Source: Chitinophagaceae bacterium PMP191F (GTDB taxonomy: Bacteria; Bacteroidota; Bacteroidia; Chitinophagales; Chitinophagaceae). From it: a DNA stretch of 64,000 nucleotides. The position numbers and the translations under genes are program-made. Below are positions 25,489-34,666 of the stretch, in pieces. The number at the start of each line of letters is the position of its first letter. The first letter of the stretch is position 1. The stretch lies in contig LGYU01000004.1 of NCBI GenBank assembly GCA_001302245.1, forward strand, positions 101,156-165,155, written 5' to 3'. The notes beneath the pieces are model-generated. The model made no database searches. It had not been told where the DNA came from and saw nothing but the letters and a program-made list of their open reading frames with translations.

Positions 25489-26367
25489 TTATAAAGAGGT
25501 AACAAATTCCAACATTTCTGACAGGGAATGTTTAAAATTCACTTCTGGCGGAATTCGCTTAAGCTGACTGTGGGCTAATTGGCCTGATATTATTAATGGC
25601 AATCCGGGTAACCGCTGTTGCGTCTGTACCAGGAAACGCTCCATATTGAAGTTGCCGGCAATGCAGGTAAGATGCGTATACAGATAGTCTGGCTTTTTTA
25701 AACGGCTTACAAACTCCAGGTCTCTGATAGGCACGCTGGCGCCCAGGTACAATACCCGTACCCCCCGGCTTTTCAACAGGTAATACATGTATAACAACCC
25801 CAGTTCATGATGCTCCCCTTCAGGCAGGAAGAGAATGACCGTTTTATCAATAATAACATGCGATACCACGCTTTCAATACCTACTACCAGTTTCTGGCGT
25901 ATGATATTGGTTACCAGGTGTTCCTGAGCTGGATTAACATGATTGGTAAGCCACAGGATACCTAATTTGTCCAGAAAAGGAAATATCAGGTAGCTAATGG
26001 CTTTGTCTATGCCCTTGGAAGCAATGAATGAATCGAGAATATCTTCAAATTTGTCAATATTGAGGTCAACCATGCACTGCAACAGGTCGTTGATCAGTCT
26101 TTCCTGTTGTGCCTGGGCATGGGAAAGTGATACGATCTTTTCACGCACCTCATGAGCGCTCATTTTATCAATGTGAGAGATCTTATATCCATACTTATTC
26201 AGCAATGCAATATCCAATACGGTTTTTAGCTCATCATTGCTGTAATACCTGATATTGGTTTGGGTACGTTGCGGTTTCAGAAAGGAATACCGTTGCTCCC
26301 AAATTCTGATAGTATGGGCTTTAATACCCGACAGGTTTTCCAGATCTTTAATGGTAAACGCATTCAT
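25489..26367 (-). CDS. MerR-family regulator with B12-binding domain (CarH/LitR-like)
   Basis: The 292-residue protein has an N-terminal MerR helix-turn-helix (1-70, TIKDLENLSGIKAHTIRIWE), a helical bundle with LGILWLTNHVNPAQEH (Trp139, Glu149, His150, residues that cap the cobalamin in CarH), and a Rossmann-like B12-binding domain with EGEHHELG at 183-190. His187 sits where the lower axial ligand of DxHxxG lies, with Glu replacing Asp. CarH proteins bind adenosylcobalamin, repress in the dark and let go in light. A light-sensing role is likely but unproven here. It probably controls the sigma gene 135 bases downstream. Confidence 0.88.
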   Translation of the reverse strand: MNAFTIKDLENLSGIKAHTIRIWEQRYSFLKPQRTQTNIRYYSNDELKTVLDIALLNKYGYKISHIDKMSAHEVREKIVSLSHAQAQQERLINDLLQCMVDLNIDKFEDILDSFIASKGIDKAISYLIFPFLDKLGILWLTNHVNPAQEHLVTNIIRQKLVVGIESVVSHVIIDKTVILFLPEGEHHELGLLYMYYLLKSRGVRVLYLGASVPIRDLEFVSRLKKPDYLYTHLTCIAGNFNMERFLVQTQQRLPGLPLIISGQLAHSQLKRIPPEVNFKHSLSEMLEFVTSL

Positions 26368-26698
26368 ACTTTATATAATACAAGTGCAATTTTAAATTGT
26401 TTACAAACAGATCGTTGTTAATAACCTGAAAATTAGCAATTCAGTTATAACAACTACAATCTATTAATATACAACCAGATAAATTAATAAATGCTACTTC
26501 CCAGAAAGACTATTTCAGAACAGTAAAAGAATATTTGTATGATGGTTCCGGTACCTCCCCGTGATACCAGAAAAGCGAATCGAGACAGTGGCTAACTAAA
26601 ACAGATACTTACCTGCCAGGTTGGTTTCTTGTATATATGCTCTGGAGTAATAAAGTTACCGTGTTTAACGGTATCAAGCACTAATAAAAACGAAAATT
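26368..26698. other. intergenic stretch between the MerR gene and the polysaccharide operon end
   Basis: About 330 AT-rich bases. On the + strand a short frame at 26538 gives only 18 codons. The only structure noticed is the hairpin at 26657-26673, listed separately. It must also hold the promoter of the MerR gene, which I could not place. Confidence 0.5.
26657..26673 (-). terminator. weak hairpin at the end of the polysaccharide operon
   Basis: TACCGT and ACGGTA pair around a five-base loop, 26 bases past the last gene of the operon on the - strand, followed by AACTTTATTA. The stem is short and the T-run broken, so its role as the operon terminator is tentative. Confidence 0.35.
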
Positions 26699-27430
26699 TT
26701 ACAAAGTGGGATTTAAAATACGGCCGGAATCCAGGAGAAATTTTACCGGCTTCATTAAGGAAGTAGAAGAGCGCAGGGCATCTAAGTGGCGGGTATGATG
26801 CATATCGGTGCCCAGAAGATCGACATATTGTTTCTTAATCAGGTAGTCAGCCAGTTCAACGGAGGCTTTTCCATAATAGCCGCATAGTGAAAGCAGGTTG
26901 AGTTGAAAATAGCAGCCTGCAGCTTTGAGCTCATCGTACCAACTTTTATCCGAACCAAAATACAGGTAGCGTTCGGGATGCGCCAATACAGGTTGGTAAC
27001 CTTTTATCTGCAGGTTGAATAATTTTTCTTTGGCATTGAGGGGGGCATTTACAAAAGAAAACTCCACCAATACCCAGTTATCTTTCAGCGTCAGTAACGG
27101 CACATCATGCTGCAACAATTCTTCAAAATGCTCATCCATCAGGTATTCTGCAGCAGTATGCACCGGTAATGCCAATTCTTTCAGTTCTGATAATTTTTTA
27201 TATGCAGCGCCAATAGAGTGCTGATCATTTTTATACAGATCGCCCATAATATGGGGTGTGGTAATGAGCTTTTTGAAACCAAGTTCCTGCAACCCTTTTA
27301 CCAACTGAAGAGAGCTATCGGTATCAGCCGCCCCATCATCAATACCGGGCAGTACATGTGAGTGCATATCGGCATTCAATGCGCTTAGGTCTACAGCTTC
27401 AACTACCTTCTTCCTGAATATTGAGAACAT
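26699..27430 (-). CDS. CpsB/CapC-like tyrosine-protein phosphatase (PHP fold)
   Basis: The 243-residue protein has the PHP metal motifs: DMHSHVLPGIDDG (His23, His25), TTPHIMGD, VLAHPERY and GTDMHHTRH. These match the manganese-dependent phosphatases that dephosphorylate the tyrosine kinase of capsule systems. The matching kinase (wzc) lies at the other end of the same operon. This is the last gene, 35 bases after fcl. It would reset the phosphorylation state of the kinase C-terminal tyrosines and so affect chain export. Confidence 0.88.
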   Translation of the reverse strand: MFSIFRKKVVEAVDLSALNADMHSHVLPGIDDGAADTDSSLQLVKGLQELGFKKLITTPHIMGDLYKNDQHSIGAAYKKLSELKELALPVHTAAEYLMDEHFEELLQHDVPLLTLKDNWVLVEFSFVNAPLNAKEKLFNLQIKGYQPVLAHPERYLYFGSDKSWYDELKAAGCYFQLNLLSLCGYYGKASVELADYLIKKQYVDLLGTDMHHTRHLDALRSSTSLMKPVKFLLDSGRILNPTL

Positions 27431-27465
27431 CTGTTAATGACTGATTAGAATAAAATGGCTGATTA

Positions 27466-28407
27466 TTAGCCTGCAGCAACAGTAGCTGTAGCTGCAAATT
27501 CCCGGTAAACCCTTTCAATTCCTTCGCGTAAACCAATGGAAGCTTTCCATCCCAATGCATGTAGTTTATTTACATCCATCAGTTTTCGTGGTGTTCCGTC
27601 TGGTTTGCTAAGGTCGCACTCAATAGTGCCTGTATAACCGGTAATCTCTTTTACCAGCAGAGCAAGGTCTTTAATAGCAATATCATCTCCGGTACCAATA
27701 TTCACAAATCCTGGTTCATTGTACTGTTGCATCAGGAACAGGCAGGCATCTGCCAGGTCATCTGCATGCAACAATTCACGTTTGGGTGTACCGGTTCCCC
27801 AGATAGTTACTGAAGGAAGCCCAAGTATTTTGGCTTCATGAAACTTGCGGATAAGCGCTGGCAATACATGCGATTTATTCAGATCGTAATTATCATTGGG
27901 ACCATATAGGTTGGTAGGCATTACGGAAATGAAATTACAGCCATATTGCGCCCTGTAAGCATCGCACATTTTAATACCGGTAATTTTAGCAATGGCATAA
28001 GGTTCGTTGGTTTCTTCCAGCAAACCGGTAAGCAGGTATTCCTCTTTCATCGGTTGCGGAGCCAGTTTGGGATAAATACAGGAGGACCCTAGGAACATTA
28101 ATTTCTGCACCTTATTTACATAGGATGCATGAATAATATTGCCCTGGATCATGAGATTATCATAAATAAAATCAGCCCGGTAAGTATTATTGGCCATGAT
28201 GCCGCCAACACGTGCAGCAGCCATAAAAACGTAAGCAGGTTTTTCGCTGGCAAAAAAATCATTGACAGCCTGTTGATTGCGTAAATCCAGTTCGGCGGAA
28301 GTACGCAGTACAAGATTATCAAAACCTGATTGGCGAAGCCTGCGTACAATAGCAGACCCTACCATGCCACGGTGCCCCGCCACATATATTTTATCTGAAG
28401 ATGTCAT
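27466..28407 (-). CDS. fcl: GDP-L-fucose synthase
   Basis: The enzyme epimerises and reduces GDP-4-keto-6-deoxy-mannose to GDP-L-fucose with NADPH. The 313-residue short-chain dehydrogenase has the nucleotide motif [14 protein letters not shown], the [11 protein letters not shown] segment, [20 protein letters not shown], and the catalytic YAIAK (Tyr/Lys). Length is normal. It directly follows gmd (129 bases gap), so the operon can make its own GDP-L-fucose, and the product should contain fucose. Confidence 0.95.
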   Translation of the reverse strand: MTSSDKIYVAGHRGMVGSAIVRRLRQSGFDNLVLRTSAELDLRNQQAVNDFFASEKPAYVFMAAARVGGIMANNTYRADFIYDNLMIQGNIIHASYVNKVQKLMFLGSSCIYPKLAPQPMKEEYLLTGLLEETNEPYAIAKITGIKMCDAYRAQYGCNFISVMPTNLYGPNDNYDLNKSHVLPALIRKFHEAKILGLPSVTIWGTGTPKRELLHADDLADACLFLMQQYNEPGFVNIGTGDDIAIKDLALLVKEITGYTGTIECDLSKPDGTPRKLMDVNKLHALGWKASIGLREGIERVYREFAATATVAAG

Positions 28408-28536
28408 AATATTTTACTGGGTATAAACCATACGCAAGTTACTGCACCACGGGCAGTGTCGCTGCTGATGCCGGATACAAAACAGAAATTTCACATGAAC
28501 AGGCCACTATACCAGTGCAGGTATAGCCGTGAAATA

Positions 28537-29652
28537 TTATTCAAACTGGTTGCGTATGCTGTAACCTGATTCTTTCAGCAATCTTTCACGTTTGAACAGG
28601 TCCACATCCGATGCCACCATTTCTTTTACCAGTGCAGCAAGATCATACTTGGGTTTCCAACCAAGCTGCTCTTGCGATTTTGTAGGGTCGCCCACCAACA
28701 GATCTACTTCTGTAGGCCTGTAATAACGTGGGTCTACAGCAACTACTTCTTTACCTATAGCAACGTTGTATTCAGGATTGGTACATGCAGTTACTACACC
28801 GGTTTCCTTCTCTCCGCTGCCTTTAAACTCAACAGTAACCCCCACTTCAGCAAAGGCCATACGTACAAATTCACGTACAGGTGTGGTTACACCAGTGGCA
28901 ATTACATAATCTTCCGGAACAGGTTGCTGCAGGATCAGCCACATGGCTTCCACATAGTCTTTTGCATGTCCCCAGTCGCGTTTAGCATCCAGGTTACCCA
29001 GGAATATTTTGTCCTGTAATCCCAAGGCTATTTTTGCAACTCCACGGGTAATTTTTCTTGTTACGAAAGTTTCACCACGCAAAGGAGATTCGTGGTTAAA
29101 CAGGATACCGTTCACTGCATACATGTTATATGCCTCACGATAGTTTACTGTTATCCAATAACCATATATTTTGGCTACAGCATATGGAGAACGCGGATAA
29201 AAAGGCGTGGTTTCCGATTGTGGAATAGCCTGTACTTTTCCGTATAATTCTGAGGTTGAAGCCTGGTATACTTTTGTTTTCTGTGTAAGCCCCAGTAAAC
29301 GCACTGCTTCCAGAATACGCAACGTACCGATACCATCGGCATTGGCAGTATATTCAGGTGTTTCAAAACTTACATGCACGTGACTCATTGCTGCCAGGTT
29401 GTAAATTTCATCAGGCTGGGTTTCCTGTATAATACGGATAAGGTTGGTGCTGTCTGTTAAATCGCCATAATGTAATTTGAAGCGTACATTTTTTTCGTGA
29501 GGATCCTGGTAAAGCTCATCAATACGATCGGTATTGAATAAAGAACTTCTTCTTTTAATACCATGTACCATGTATCCTTTTTTCAGTAACAGGTCGCTCA
29601 GATAAGCTCCATCCTGTCCGGTAACACCCGTAATTAAAGCAACTTTTGACAT
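28537..29652 (-). CDS. gmd: GDP-mannose 4,6-dehydratase
   Basis: Gmd converts GDP-mannose to GDP-4-keto-6-deoxy-mannose. The 371-residue protein begins with [16 protein letters not shown], has the [20 protein letters not shown]-binding segment, the catalytic YxxxK as YAVAK, and [16 protein letters not shown], all typical of Gmd. It is the first step of the GDP-L-fucose pair with fcl and lies 6 bases after a glycosyltransferase gene in the operon. Confidence 0.96.
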   Translation of the reverse strand: MSKVALITGVTGQDGAYLSDLLLKKGYMVHGIKRRSSLFNTDRIDELYQDPHEKNVRFKLHYGDLTDSTNLIRIIQETQPDEIYNLAAMSHVHVSFETPEYTANADGIGTLRILEAVRLLGLTQKTKVYQASTSELYGKVQAIPQSETTPFYPRSPYAVAKIYGYWITVNYREAYNMYAVNGILFNHESPLRGETFVTRKITRGVAKIALGLQDKIFLGNLDAKRDWGHAKDYVEAMWLILQQPVPEDYVIATGVTTPVREFVRMAFAEVGVTVEFKGSGEKETGVVTACTNPEYNVAIGKEVVAVDPRYYRPTEVDLLVGDPTKSQEQLGWKPKYDLAALVKEMVASDVDLFKRERLLKESGYSIRNQFE

Positions 29653-29658
29653 ATTATT

Positions 29659-30405
29659 CTAGCGAATTATAAATTGAAAAATTTTGCGCACCGGCTTCAG
29701 CCAGGTGGTAAAAAAATAAGGTTGCAAATTATTAAGCTGCCATGCCATCCTGTCTTCTTTGTTTGCCTTCAGCCTGTTTTGCAAAGAAGCGTTGCTCATT
29801 CCTCCAGCACGCATTTTTACCAGTATCTCAGGAATGTAACGCACCTGTACATTGTGCTTTACCAGCATCCGCAGCATCAGCTCATAATCTGCAGCTGAGC
29901 GCAGGCTGATATTGAACAATCCGGCACGCTCATATACTTCCCGTTTTACAAAGAAAGTGGGATGTGGCGGCATCCAGCCAAAATAGAAATACTTTTTTTT
30001 AAATTTACCGGCCTTCCAGGTCCTGACCACCTTTTGAGTATCGACAGGATGTACATACTGCAGATCTCCATAAACGGCTTCTACTGCTGGATCATTGAAA
30101 GCTGCCATTACCTTTGCCAACACTTCATTGTTGCAATAAAAATCATCAGAATTGAGTATACCAATAACATCGCCTGTGCATAGCTGTACACCTTTGTTCA
30201 TAGCATCATAAATGCCTTTGTCTTTTTCTGACACCACTTTTGCTATATGCGGAAACTCCTGAACAATGGCCAAAGTATTGTCTTTTGATACACCATCAAC
30301 AATAATATGTTCAATATTCTCATACCGTTGTGCGGCTACACATTGTAGCGTATCGCGCACAGTGGCAGCACTATTGTAAGTAGCGGTAATAATTGAAATT
30401 TTCAT
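29659..30405 (-). CDS. family 2 glycosyltransferase
   Basis: The 248-residue protein has the GT-A N-terminus ISIITATYNSAATVRDTL, the ENIEHIIVDGVSKDNT segment, and the metal-binding acidic motif LNSDDFY near residue 85. Similar proteins (WcaA type) build colanic-acid-like and capsule polysaccharides in the cytoplasm. It overlaps the acetyltransferase gene upstream by one base and stands just before gmd, so a fucosyl or fucose-accepting step is possible. The sugar is not predictable from the sequence. Confidence 0.88.
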   Translation of the reverse strand: MKISIITATYNSAATVRDTLQCVAAQRYENIEHIIVDGVSKDNTLAIVQEFPHIAKVVSEKDKGIYDAMNKGVQLCTGDVIGILNSDDFYCNNEVLAKVMAAFNDPAVEAVYGDLQYVHPVDTQKVVRTWKAGKFKKKYFYFGWMPPHPTFFVKREVYERAGLFNISLRSAADYELMLRMLVKHNVQVRYIPEILVKMRAGGMSNASLQNRLKANKEDRMAWQLNNLQPYFFTTWLKPVRKIFQFIIR

Positions 30406-30965
30406 CAGAATTTTTCCTCAATGATTCGTTTGCGTACCGCAACTGCGGGGTTGCCCTGGTAAATGGTATAGGCATCGAGCGACCTGGTAGCAACTGATTT
30501 CGCCACCAGTACTGCATGTGTATAGCAGGTTATACCCGGACAAACCATGGCCTGCGCTCCGATCCATACCCCATCTTCCAGTTTAATTGGCTTAACAACG
30601 AGATCGAAGGTGGTTTTGGTATAATCATGGTTACCGGTCAGTAACATTGCGCCCTGTGACAGACATACACTGTTGCCTATGTTGATATGAGCAAGGTTGT
30701 CTATCCATACCTGTTCGCCGATCCAGGTATAATTTCCTACCTCCAGCTTCCAGGGATATTTAATATTAACCGATTGTTTTATAACTACTCCTTTACCCAG
30801 CTTTGCACCAAAACATTTCAACAGGAAACATTTTATGGAAGATATCGGGTTCAGCGGGTTCATGAAAAAAACAACATTGGTAAAATACCAGAGAAACTGT
30901 TTTAGTTTTCCGGCACCAATTTCTTTTTTATACCAGTCGTTGTTGTATGTACTATTATTAACCAA
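30405..30965 (-). CDS. WcaF-like hexapeptide acetyltransferase
   Basis: The 186-residue protein has the left-handed beta-helix hexapeptide pattern (INIGNSVCLSQGAMLLTGNHD, then LEDGVWIGAQAMVCPGI) and ends QGNPAVAVRKRI, typical of colanic-acid-type O-acetyltransferases. The TGNHDY histidine is the likely catalytic residue. It would acetylate a sugar of the polymer repeat using acetyl-CoA. Its neighbours are glycosyltransferases on both sides. Confidence 0.87.
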   Translation of the reverse strand: MVNNSTYNNDWYKKEIGAGKLKQFLWYFTNVVFFMNPLNPISSIKCFLLKCFGAKLGKGVVIKQSVNIKYPWKLEVGNYTWIGEQVWIDNLAHINIGNSVCLSQGAMLLTGNHDYTKTTFDLVVKPIKLEDGVWIGAQAMVCPGITCYTHAVLVAKSVATRSLDAYTIYQGNPAVAVRKRIIEEKF

Positions 30966-31010
30966 GCAGATTGTTGTTAAGTGCCGGTAAGGTACAGATT
31001 GCTAAGGATT

Positions 31011-32171
31011 TTAAGAAGAAAGCTCCACCGCTCCTGCTGCAAATAACTGCAGATAATCCTTTTTAAGACTTCCTTTTTGTATATACTGATTTGCAAACTG
31101 CCAGCTTGCATTGCAATATGCTTCAAACTGTTGCTGATTCCAGGCAGCTGCTTCCTCCAATGCCTGCACAAATGCCTGTGGTGTTTTCAAAGAAAGATCC
31201 CAGCCGATGTTCTTTTGTTGCAACTGCAGCCATGGTGTCTGGTCACTGATCAATACCGGCCGGCCACTTAGCAATGATTCAAATATGACATGCCCAAAAT
31301 TTTCACCGTGCGTAAATAACGTAAAAAGATGGTGCTGTTGGTACAGCCTGTGCAGATCAGCATTGGCAACAGCGCCCAAGTACTCTACAGTAATATTTCC
31401 TGGTAAAGTCTTTATTGCCTGTTTACATTGGTTCCAATATATCTCTTCTTCTACCGGCCCCACGATAGTCAACGCAACCGAAGCTTTTACCTCTTTTAAT
31501 ATATCCAGCAACAACAACAGGTTTTTTTTGGGAGATATGCGGGAAACAAAAATGCATTTCAGGCTTCCTGTCTGCTTGACTGTATGCTCCAGGGGATGTT
31601 GCCGTGATGCCGGAAAATCGTTCACATATTGCAACATAGCTTTACGGCCAAAGATCTTCCGTATATCCTCTTTTTCTTTGTGATCTGTTGCGTGAAAGAT
31701 GATCCTTTTCTGCATCTGCAATGCCCTGAAGCTTTTAAGAAAGAATTGTTTTTTTATCCGTTTGAACTGCAAAGCTCCCTGATGTAACATGCCGCGTGGA
31801 GCCAGCACTATTTTAGGACTTACTTCTTTGTTGTATATACAGGCCACCAGCGCCATAATGGTGAAATGCACTGAAAACATACTATTAAGATATATACAAT
31901 CCGGCTTAACAACAGCAATAATGGCACGGATAGTAGTATAATTAAGATTGGCCGGTGAAATATAGCGTACACGTATTTTTTCCAGGTTATTCCAGGCATC
32001 TGTAATAACAGATGGGTAGGCCTCTGTATCACCCAGATCACGATCGGAGGTTACTACATACACCTCCATTTCATCCTGTATCGCAAACGCAAGGTTGGCG
32101 CAGGATTGCACCTGTCCTCCCGCTTTATAACCCGGCAGAAACCAATCAACAAAAATCAACAACCTTTTCAT
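31011..32171 (-). CDS. family 4 glycosyltransferase, copy 1 of a tandem pair
   Basis: From the ATG at 32171 the protein has 386 residues starting MKRLLIFVDWFLPGYKAGG. It has a GT-B fold with CIFVSRISPKKNLLLLLDIL at the domain hinge and LFTHGENFGHVIFESLLSGRPVLI as the nucleotide-binding E-x7-E-like motif. It is closely similar over its whole length to the next gene upstream, so the pair arose by tandem duplication. A start at 32198 adds nine residues and is less likely. Confidence 0.87.
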   Translation of the reverse strand: MKRLLIFVDWFLPGYKAGGQVQSCANLAFAIQDEMEVYVVTSDRDLGDTEAYPSVITDAWNNLEKIRVRYISPANLNYTTIRAIIAVVKPDCIYLNSMFSVHFTIMALVACIYNKEVSPKIVLAPRGMLHQGALQFKRIKKQFFLKSFRALQMQKRIIFHATDHKEKEDIRKIFGRKAMLQYVNDFPASRQHPLEHTVKQTGSLKCIFVSRISPKKNLLLLLDILKEVKASVALTIVGPVEEEIYWNQCKQAIKTLPGNITVEYLGAVANADLHRLYQQHHLFTLFTHGENFGHVIFESLLSGRPVLISDQTPWLQLQQKNIGWDLSLKTPQAFVQALEEAAAWNQQQFEAYCNASWQFANQYIQKGSLKKDYLQLFAAGAVELSS

Positions 32172-32265
32172 ATCAAACTGGGATCTGTAATAAACCACTC
32201 AAACAACTGGCATTAGCTGCCTGTGATGATTTATATAAAGCATAATATAACGCGGAAAAAAGTAA

Positions 32266-33414
32266 TCAACTAAATAAATCCAGGTATTCTTTTCTCAGGT
32301 CGGTTCCTGTAATATAATCGTTGGCATATTTCCAGGTAGACAAACATATATTGTTGAACTCTTCCTGTGTCCATGCAGCAGCTTCGTATAAAGCTTTGAT
32401 GAATTGTGTATGTTCCTGTAAAGGGATATCATATCCTATACCCTTTTCAATTAACTGCTGCCAGGGAGTCTGATCGCTGATCAAAACTGGTCTGCCACTG
32501 ATAATAGACTCGAAAATAACATGACCGAAATTCTCTCCATAAGTTGGCAATACAAATAAATGATGAGCAGCGTATACTACCGGTAACTGTGAAGCAGGAA
32601 TTGCTCCTTTATATTGTACTGTAATATTCGCAGGCATTTGCGCTATTACCTGCATGCAACGCTCCCAATATGACTCAGCTTCTACAGGCCCTACAATAGA
32701 AAGGTGAAGCTGTACGTCTTTTACCTGTTGCAACAATTCAAGGAGGAATAACAGGTTCTTTTTAGGAGATATGCGTGAAACAAACAAACATTTCAACACA
32801 CCCGGCTTTTTAATTACCTGTTGTAATGACTGCTGTTGAAATGAAGGGAAATTTTTAACCAACCGAATCTTTGTTGAATTACCAAAGATCTTCCTGATAT
32901 CACCTGCCTCTGTTATATCCGTAGCATGAAACAGGATCTTTTTCTGCAATCCTGCTAACCGGAATGCGTTGAAAAATATCCGTTTCTTTAATTTACTAAA
33001 CCTGATGGCTCCCTGGTGCAACATACCCCGCGGAGCCAGTATCAATTGAGACGTGATACTTTTGACAGTAGCTTTCGCTATCAACGGCATCAATGTAAAA
33101 CACGGCGAAAACATGCTGTTGAGATAAATATAATGCGGTTGTATTTCCTCAATGGCTGCTTTGATTGTGCTGTAGCGAATATTCTTTGGTGAGAGATATA
33201 GTACCTGGATATTATTTTCAAAGTTGTTCCAGGTATCGGGCTGAATGCCATTATAAGCCGTATCACTGCCCAGATCACGGTCGCGTGTTACAATATAAAC
33301 TGCACGATGCTTCTGCAGAGAACCGGCAAGGTTCACGCAGGATTGTACCATGCCTCCCGCTTTGTAACCCGGTACAAACCAATCAATAAAAATAAGGAGT
33401 CTTTGTGTTTCCAA
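32266..33414 (-). CDS. family 4 glycosyltransferase, copy 2 of a tandem pair
   Basis: The 382-residue protein begins METQRLLIFIDWFVPGYKAGG and shares block after block with the neighbouring copy: VTRDRDLGSDTAY, YIYLNSMFS, LAPRGMLHQGAI, KILFHATDITEAGDIRKIFG, FVSRISPKKNLLFLLELL and PTYGENFGHVIFESIISGRP. Both probably use related donors or make adjacent linkages of the same kind. A good promoter candidate lies directly upstream in the 195-base gap. Confidence 0.88.
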   Translation of the reverse strand: METQRLLIFIDWFVPGYKAGGMVQSCVNLAGSLQKHRAVYIVTRDRDLGSDTAYNGIQPDTWNNFENNIQVLYLSPKNIRYSTIKAAIEEIQPHYIYLNSMFSPCFTLMPLIAKATVKSITSQLILAPRGMLHQGAIRFSKLKKRIFFNAFRLAGLQKKILFHATDITEAGDIRKIFGNSTKIRLVKNFPSFQQQSLQQVIKKPGVLKCLFVSRISPKKNLLFLLELLQQVKDVQLHLSIVGPVEAESYWERCMQVIAQMPANITVQYKGAIPASQLPVVYAAHHLFVLPTYGENFGHVIFESIISGRPVLISDQTPWQQLIEKGIGYDIPLQEHTQFIKALYEAAAWTQEEFNNICLSTWKYANDYITGTDLRKEYLDLFS

Positions 33415-33464
33415 TGATCCCGGAAATTAAGTAAGCACGCTCCGTTTCCCCCCGTTAGACAAAA

Positions 33465-33494
33465 CAAACCTACCTACAGTTTTCACCAGTTCAA
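33465..33494 (-). promoter_or_regulatory. internal promoter candidate in the polysaccharide operon
   Basis: On the - strand TTG (33494-33492) and TAGGTTTG (33472-33465) are 19 bases apart, matching the Bacteroidota promoter form well. It lies about 50 bases upstream of the duplicated glycosyltransferase gene in the largest gap (195 bases) inside the operon, so the distal third, including gmd, fcl and cpsB, may have a separate start. Confidence 0.55.
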
Positions 33495-33609
33495 CACTGT
33501 ACAACATTAAAATAAAATTAAAATCGCATAAGCTGTACGGATTCAGGTATAGGTAGGTCAGATCATCGTATTTACCCGATTATTTTGTTTGTTTGTATAG
33601 TAAACGGGC

Positions 33610-34629
33610 TTAGTGTATTTCAGATCGTATAATTTCCATATACATCCTTGCATAGCTATCTGCAATCACCTGTGCATCAAAACGGCGTGCATTTTCAACT
33701 CCCCGTTGGATCAATGCTTCTCTGTAAGAAGCATCTTCAATAATACGTAGTATCCCTTTCCTGATATCATCCACATCAAAAGGGTTTACCAGGCAGGCAG
33801 CATTTCCAGCCACTTCGGGCATGGAATGTACATTACTGGTAATAACAGCACGTCCTGTACGATTGGCCTCCACAATCGGCATTCCAAAACCTTCATAAGT
33901 GGATGCAAAACTTAGTATATCACATTGCTGATACTCTTCAATAAGCTCAGCCTGTGTCAGATTGAACCTGTTCTTATACTCAATTCCCGCTTCTTGCAAC
34001 TGTTCTTTTTCTGCAACACCCAGGCGACCAATAATATGCAGATAACAGGGAATACCCTTTAATGCTGCTATCAGCCTGGAAAGATTCTTGTTGGGAGTAG
34101 TGCCAACCTGCAGGATAATTGGTTTCTCTACATTGAATGTTTTAGGCGTATAAACAAACAACTCCGATACAGCTACTGGAATTACATGTATATCCTGTGC
34201 AGGATAGTTGCTGTATTGCAACAAGGTGTTTTTAGTAGCTTCAGATACTACAGTAATCATACGGCATTTACGCAAAGGCAATGTAAACCAAAAGAATTTC
34301 AGCAATTGATGTTTCACCCCTTTACTGGCGGCCAGCATGCCACAGTCATGCACCGTTAAAATAGTCTTTCTTTTATCAAGCAGCATGGCAGCGAAATGTA
34401 CATCACCGGTGATATGGTTCACATCTCCCTGGTTGCGTTTGGCTTCCCACACGATCTTAATACGGTCTATAATCCCTTTACTATACCATGAAAATACTTT
34501 TTGTACAGGCTCTATAAAAGAAGGCATCCTTTTTCTTACGTCTTCAAAAATGAATTCAATACTGGTATGAAACGGGAAAGGCTTACGATGAAAAAAAACA
34601 ACTTTTGTCCGCCTGATACTTTCTGCCAT
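33610..34629 (-). CDS. family 4 glycosyltransferase
   Basis: The 339-residue protein has a GT-B fold: GDVNHITGDVHFAAMLL and TVHDCGMLAASKG in the N-terminal domain, PIILQVGTTPNKNLSRLIAAL at the hinge, and FASTYEGFGMPIVEANRTGR as the donor-binding loop. This resembles mannosyl- or galactosyl-type transferases of capsule clusters. It is the last gene before the 195-base gap that holds an internal promoter candidate. Confidence 0.88.
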   Translation of the reverse strand: MAESIRRTKVVFFHRKPFPFHTSIEFIFEDVRKRMPSFIEPVQKVFSWYSKGIIDRIKIVWEAKRNQGDVNHITGDVHFAAMLLDKRKTILTVHDCGMLAASKGVKHQLLKFFWFTLPLRKCRMITVVSEATKNTLLQYSNYPAQDIHVIPVAVSELFVYTPKTFNVEKPIILQVGTTPNKNLSRLIAALKGIPCYLHIIGRLGVAEKEQLQEAGIEYKNRFNLTQAELIEEYQQCDILSFASTYEGFGMPIVEANRTGRAVITSNVHSMPEVAGNAACLVNPFDVDDIRKGILRIIEDASYREALIQRGVENARRFDAQVIADSYARMYMEIIRSEIH

Positions 34630-34666
34630 GTAGCTCTAATAAAATTTTGTCTCCAGGAAAATAACT

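Noticed and set aside
26538..26594. 18-codon ATG frame on the + strand between the MerR gene and the polysaccharide operon
   Set aside because: It is too short, has no clear promoter or terminator, and the peptide shows nothing distinctive.
31011..33414. CRISPR or other regular repeat array suspected from repeated blocks
   Set aside because: The repeated blocks are homologous coding segments of two tandem glycosyltransferase genes, not short direct repeats with spacers. No CRISPR array was seen anywhere in the window.
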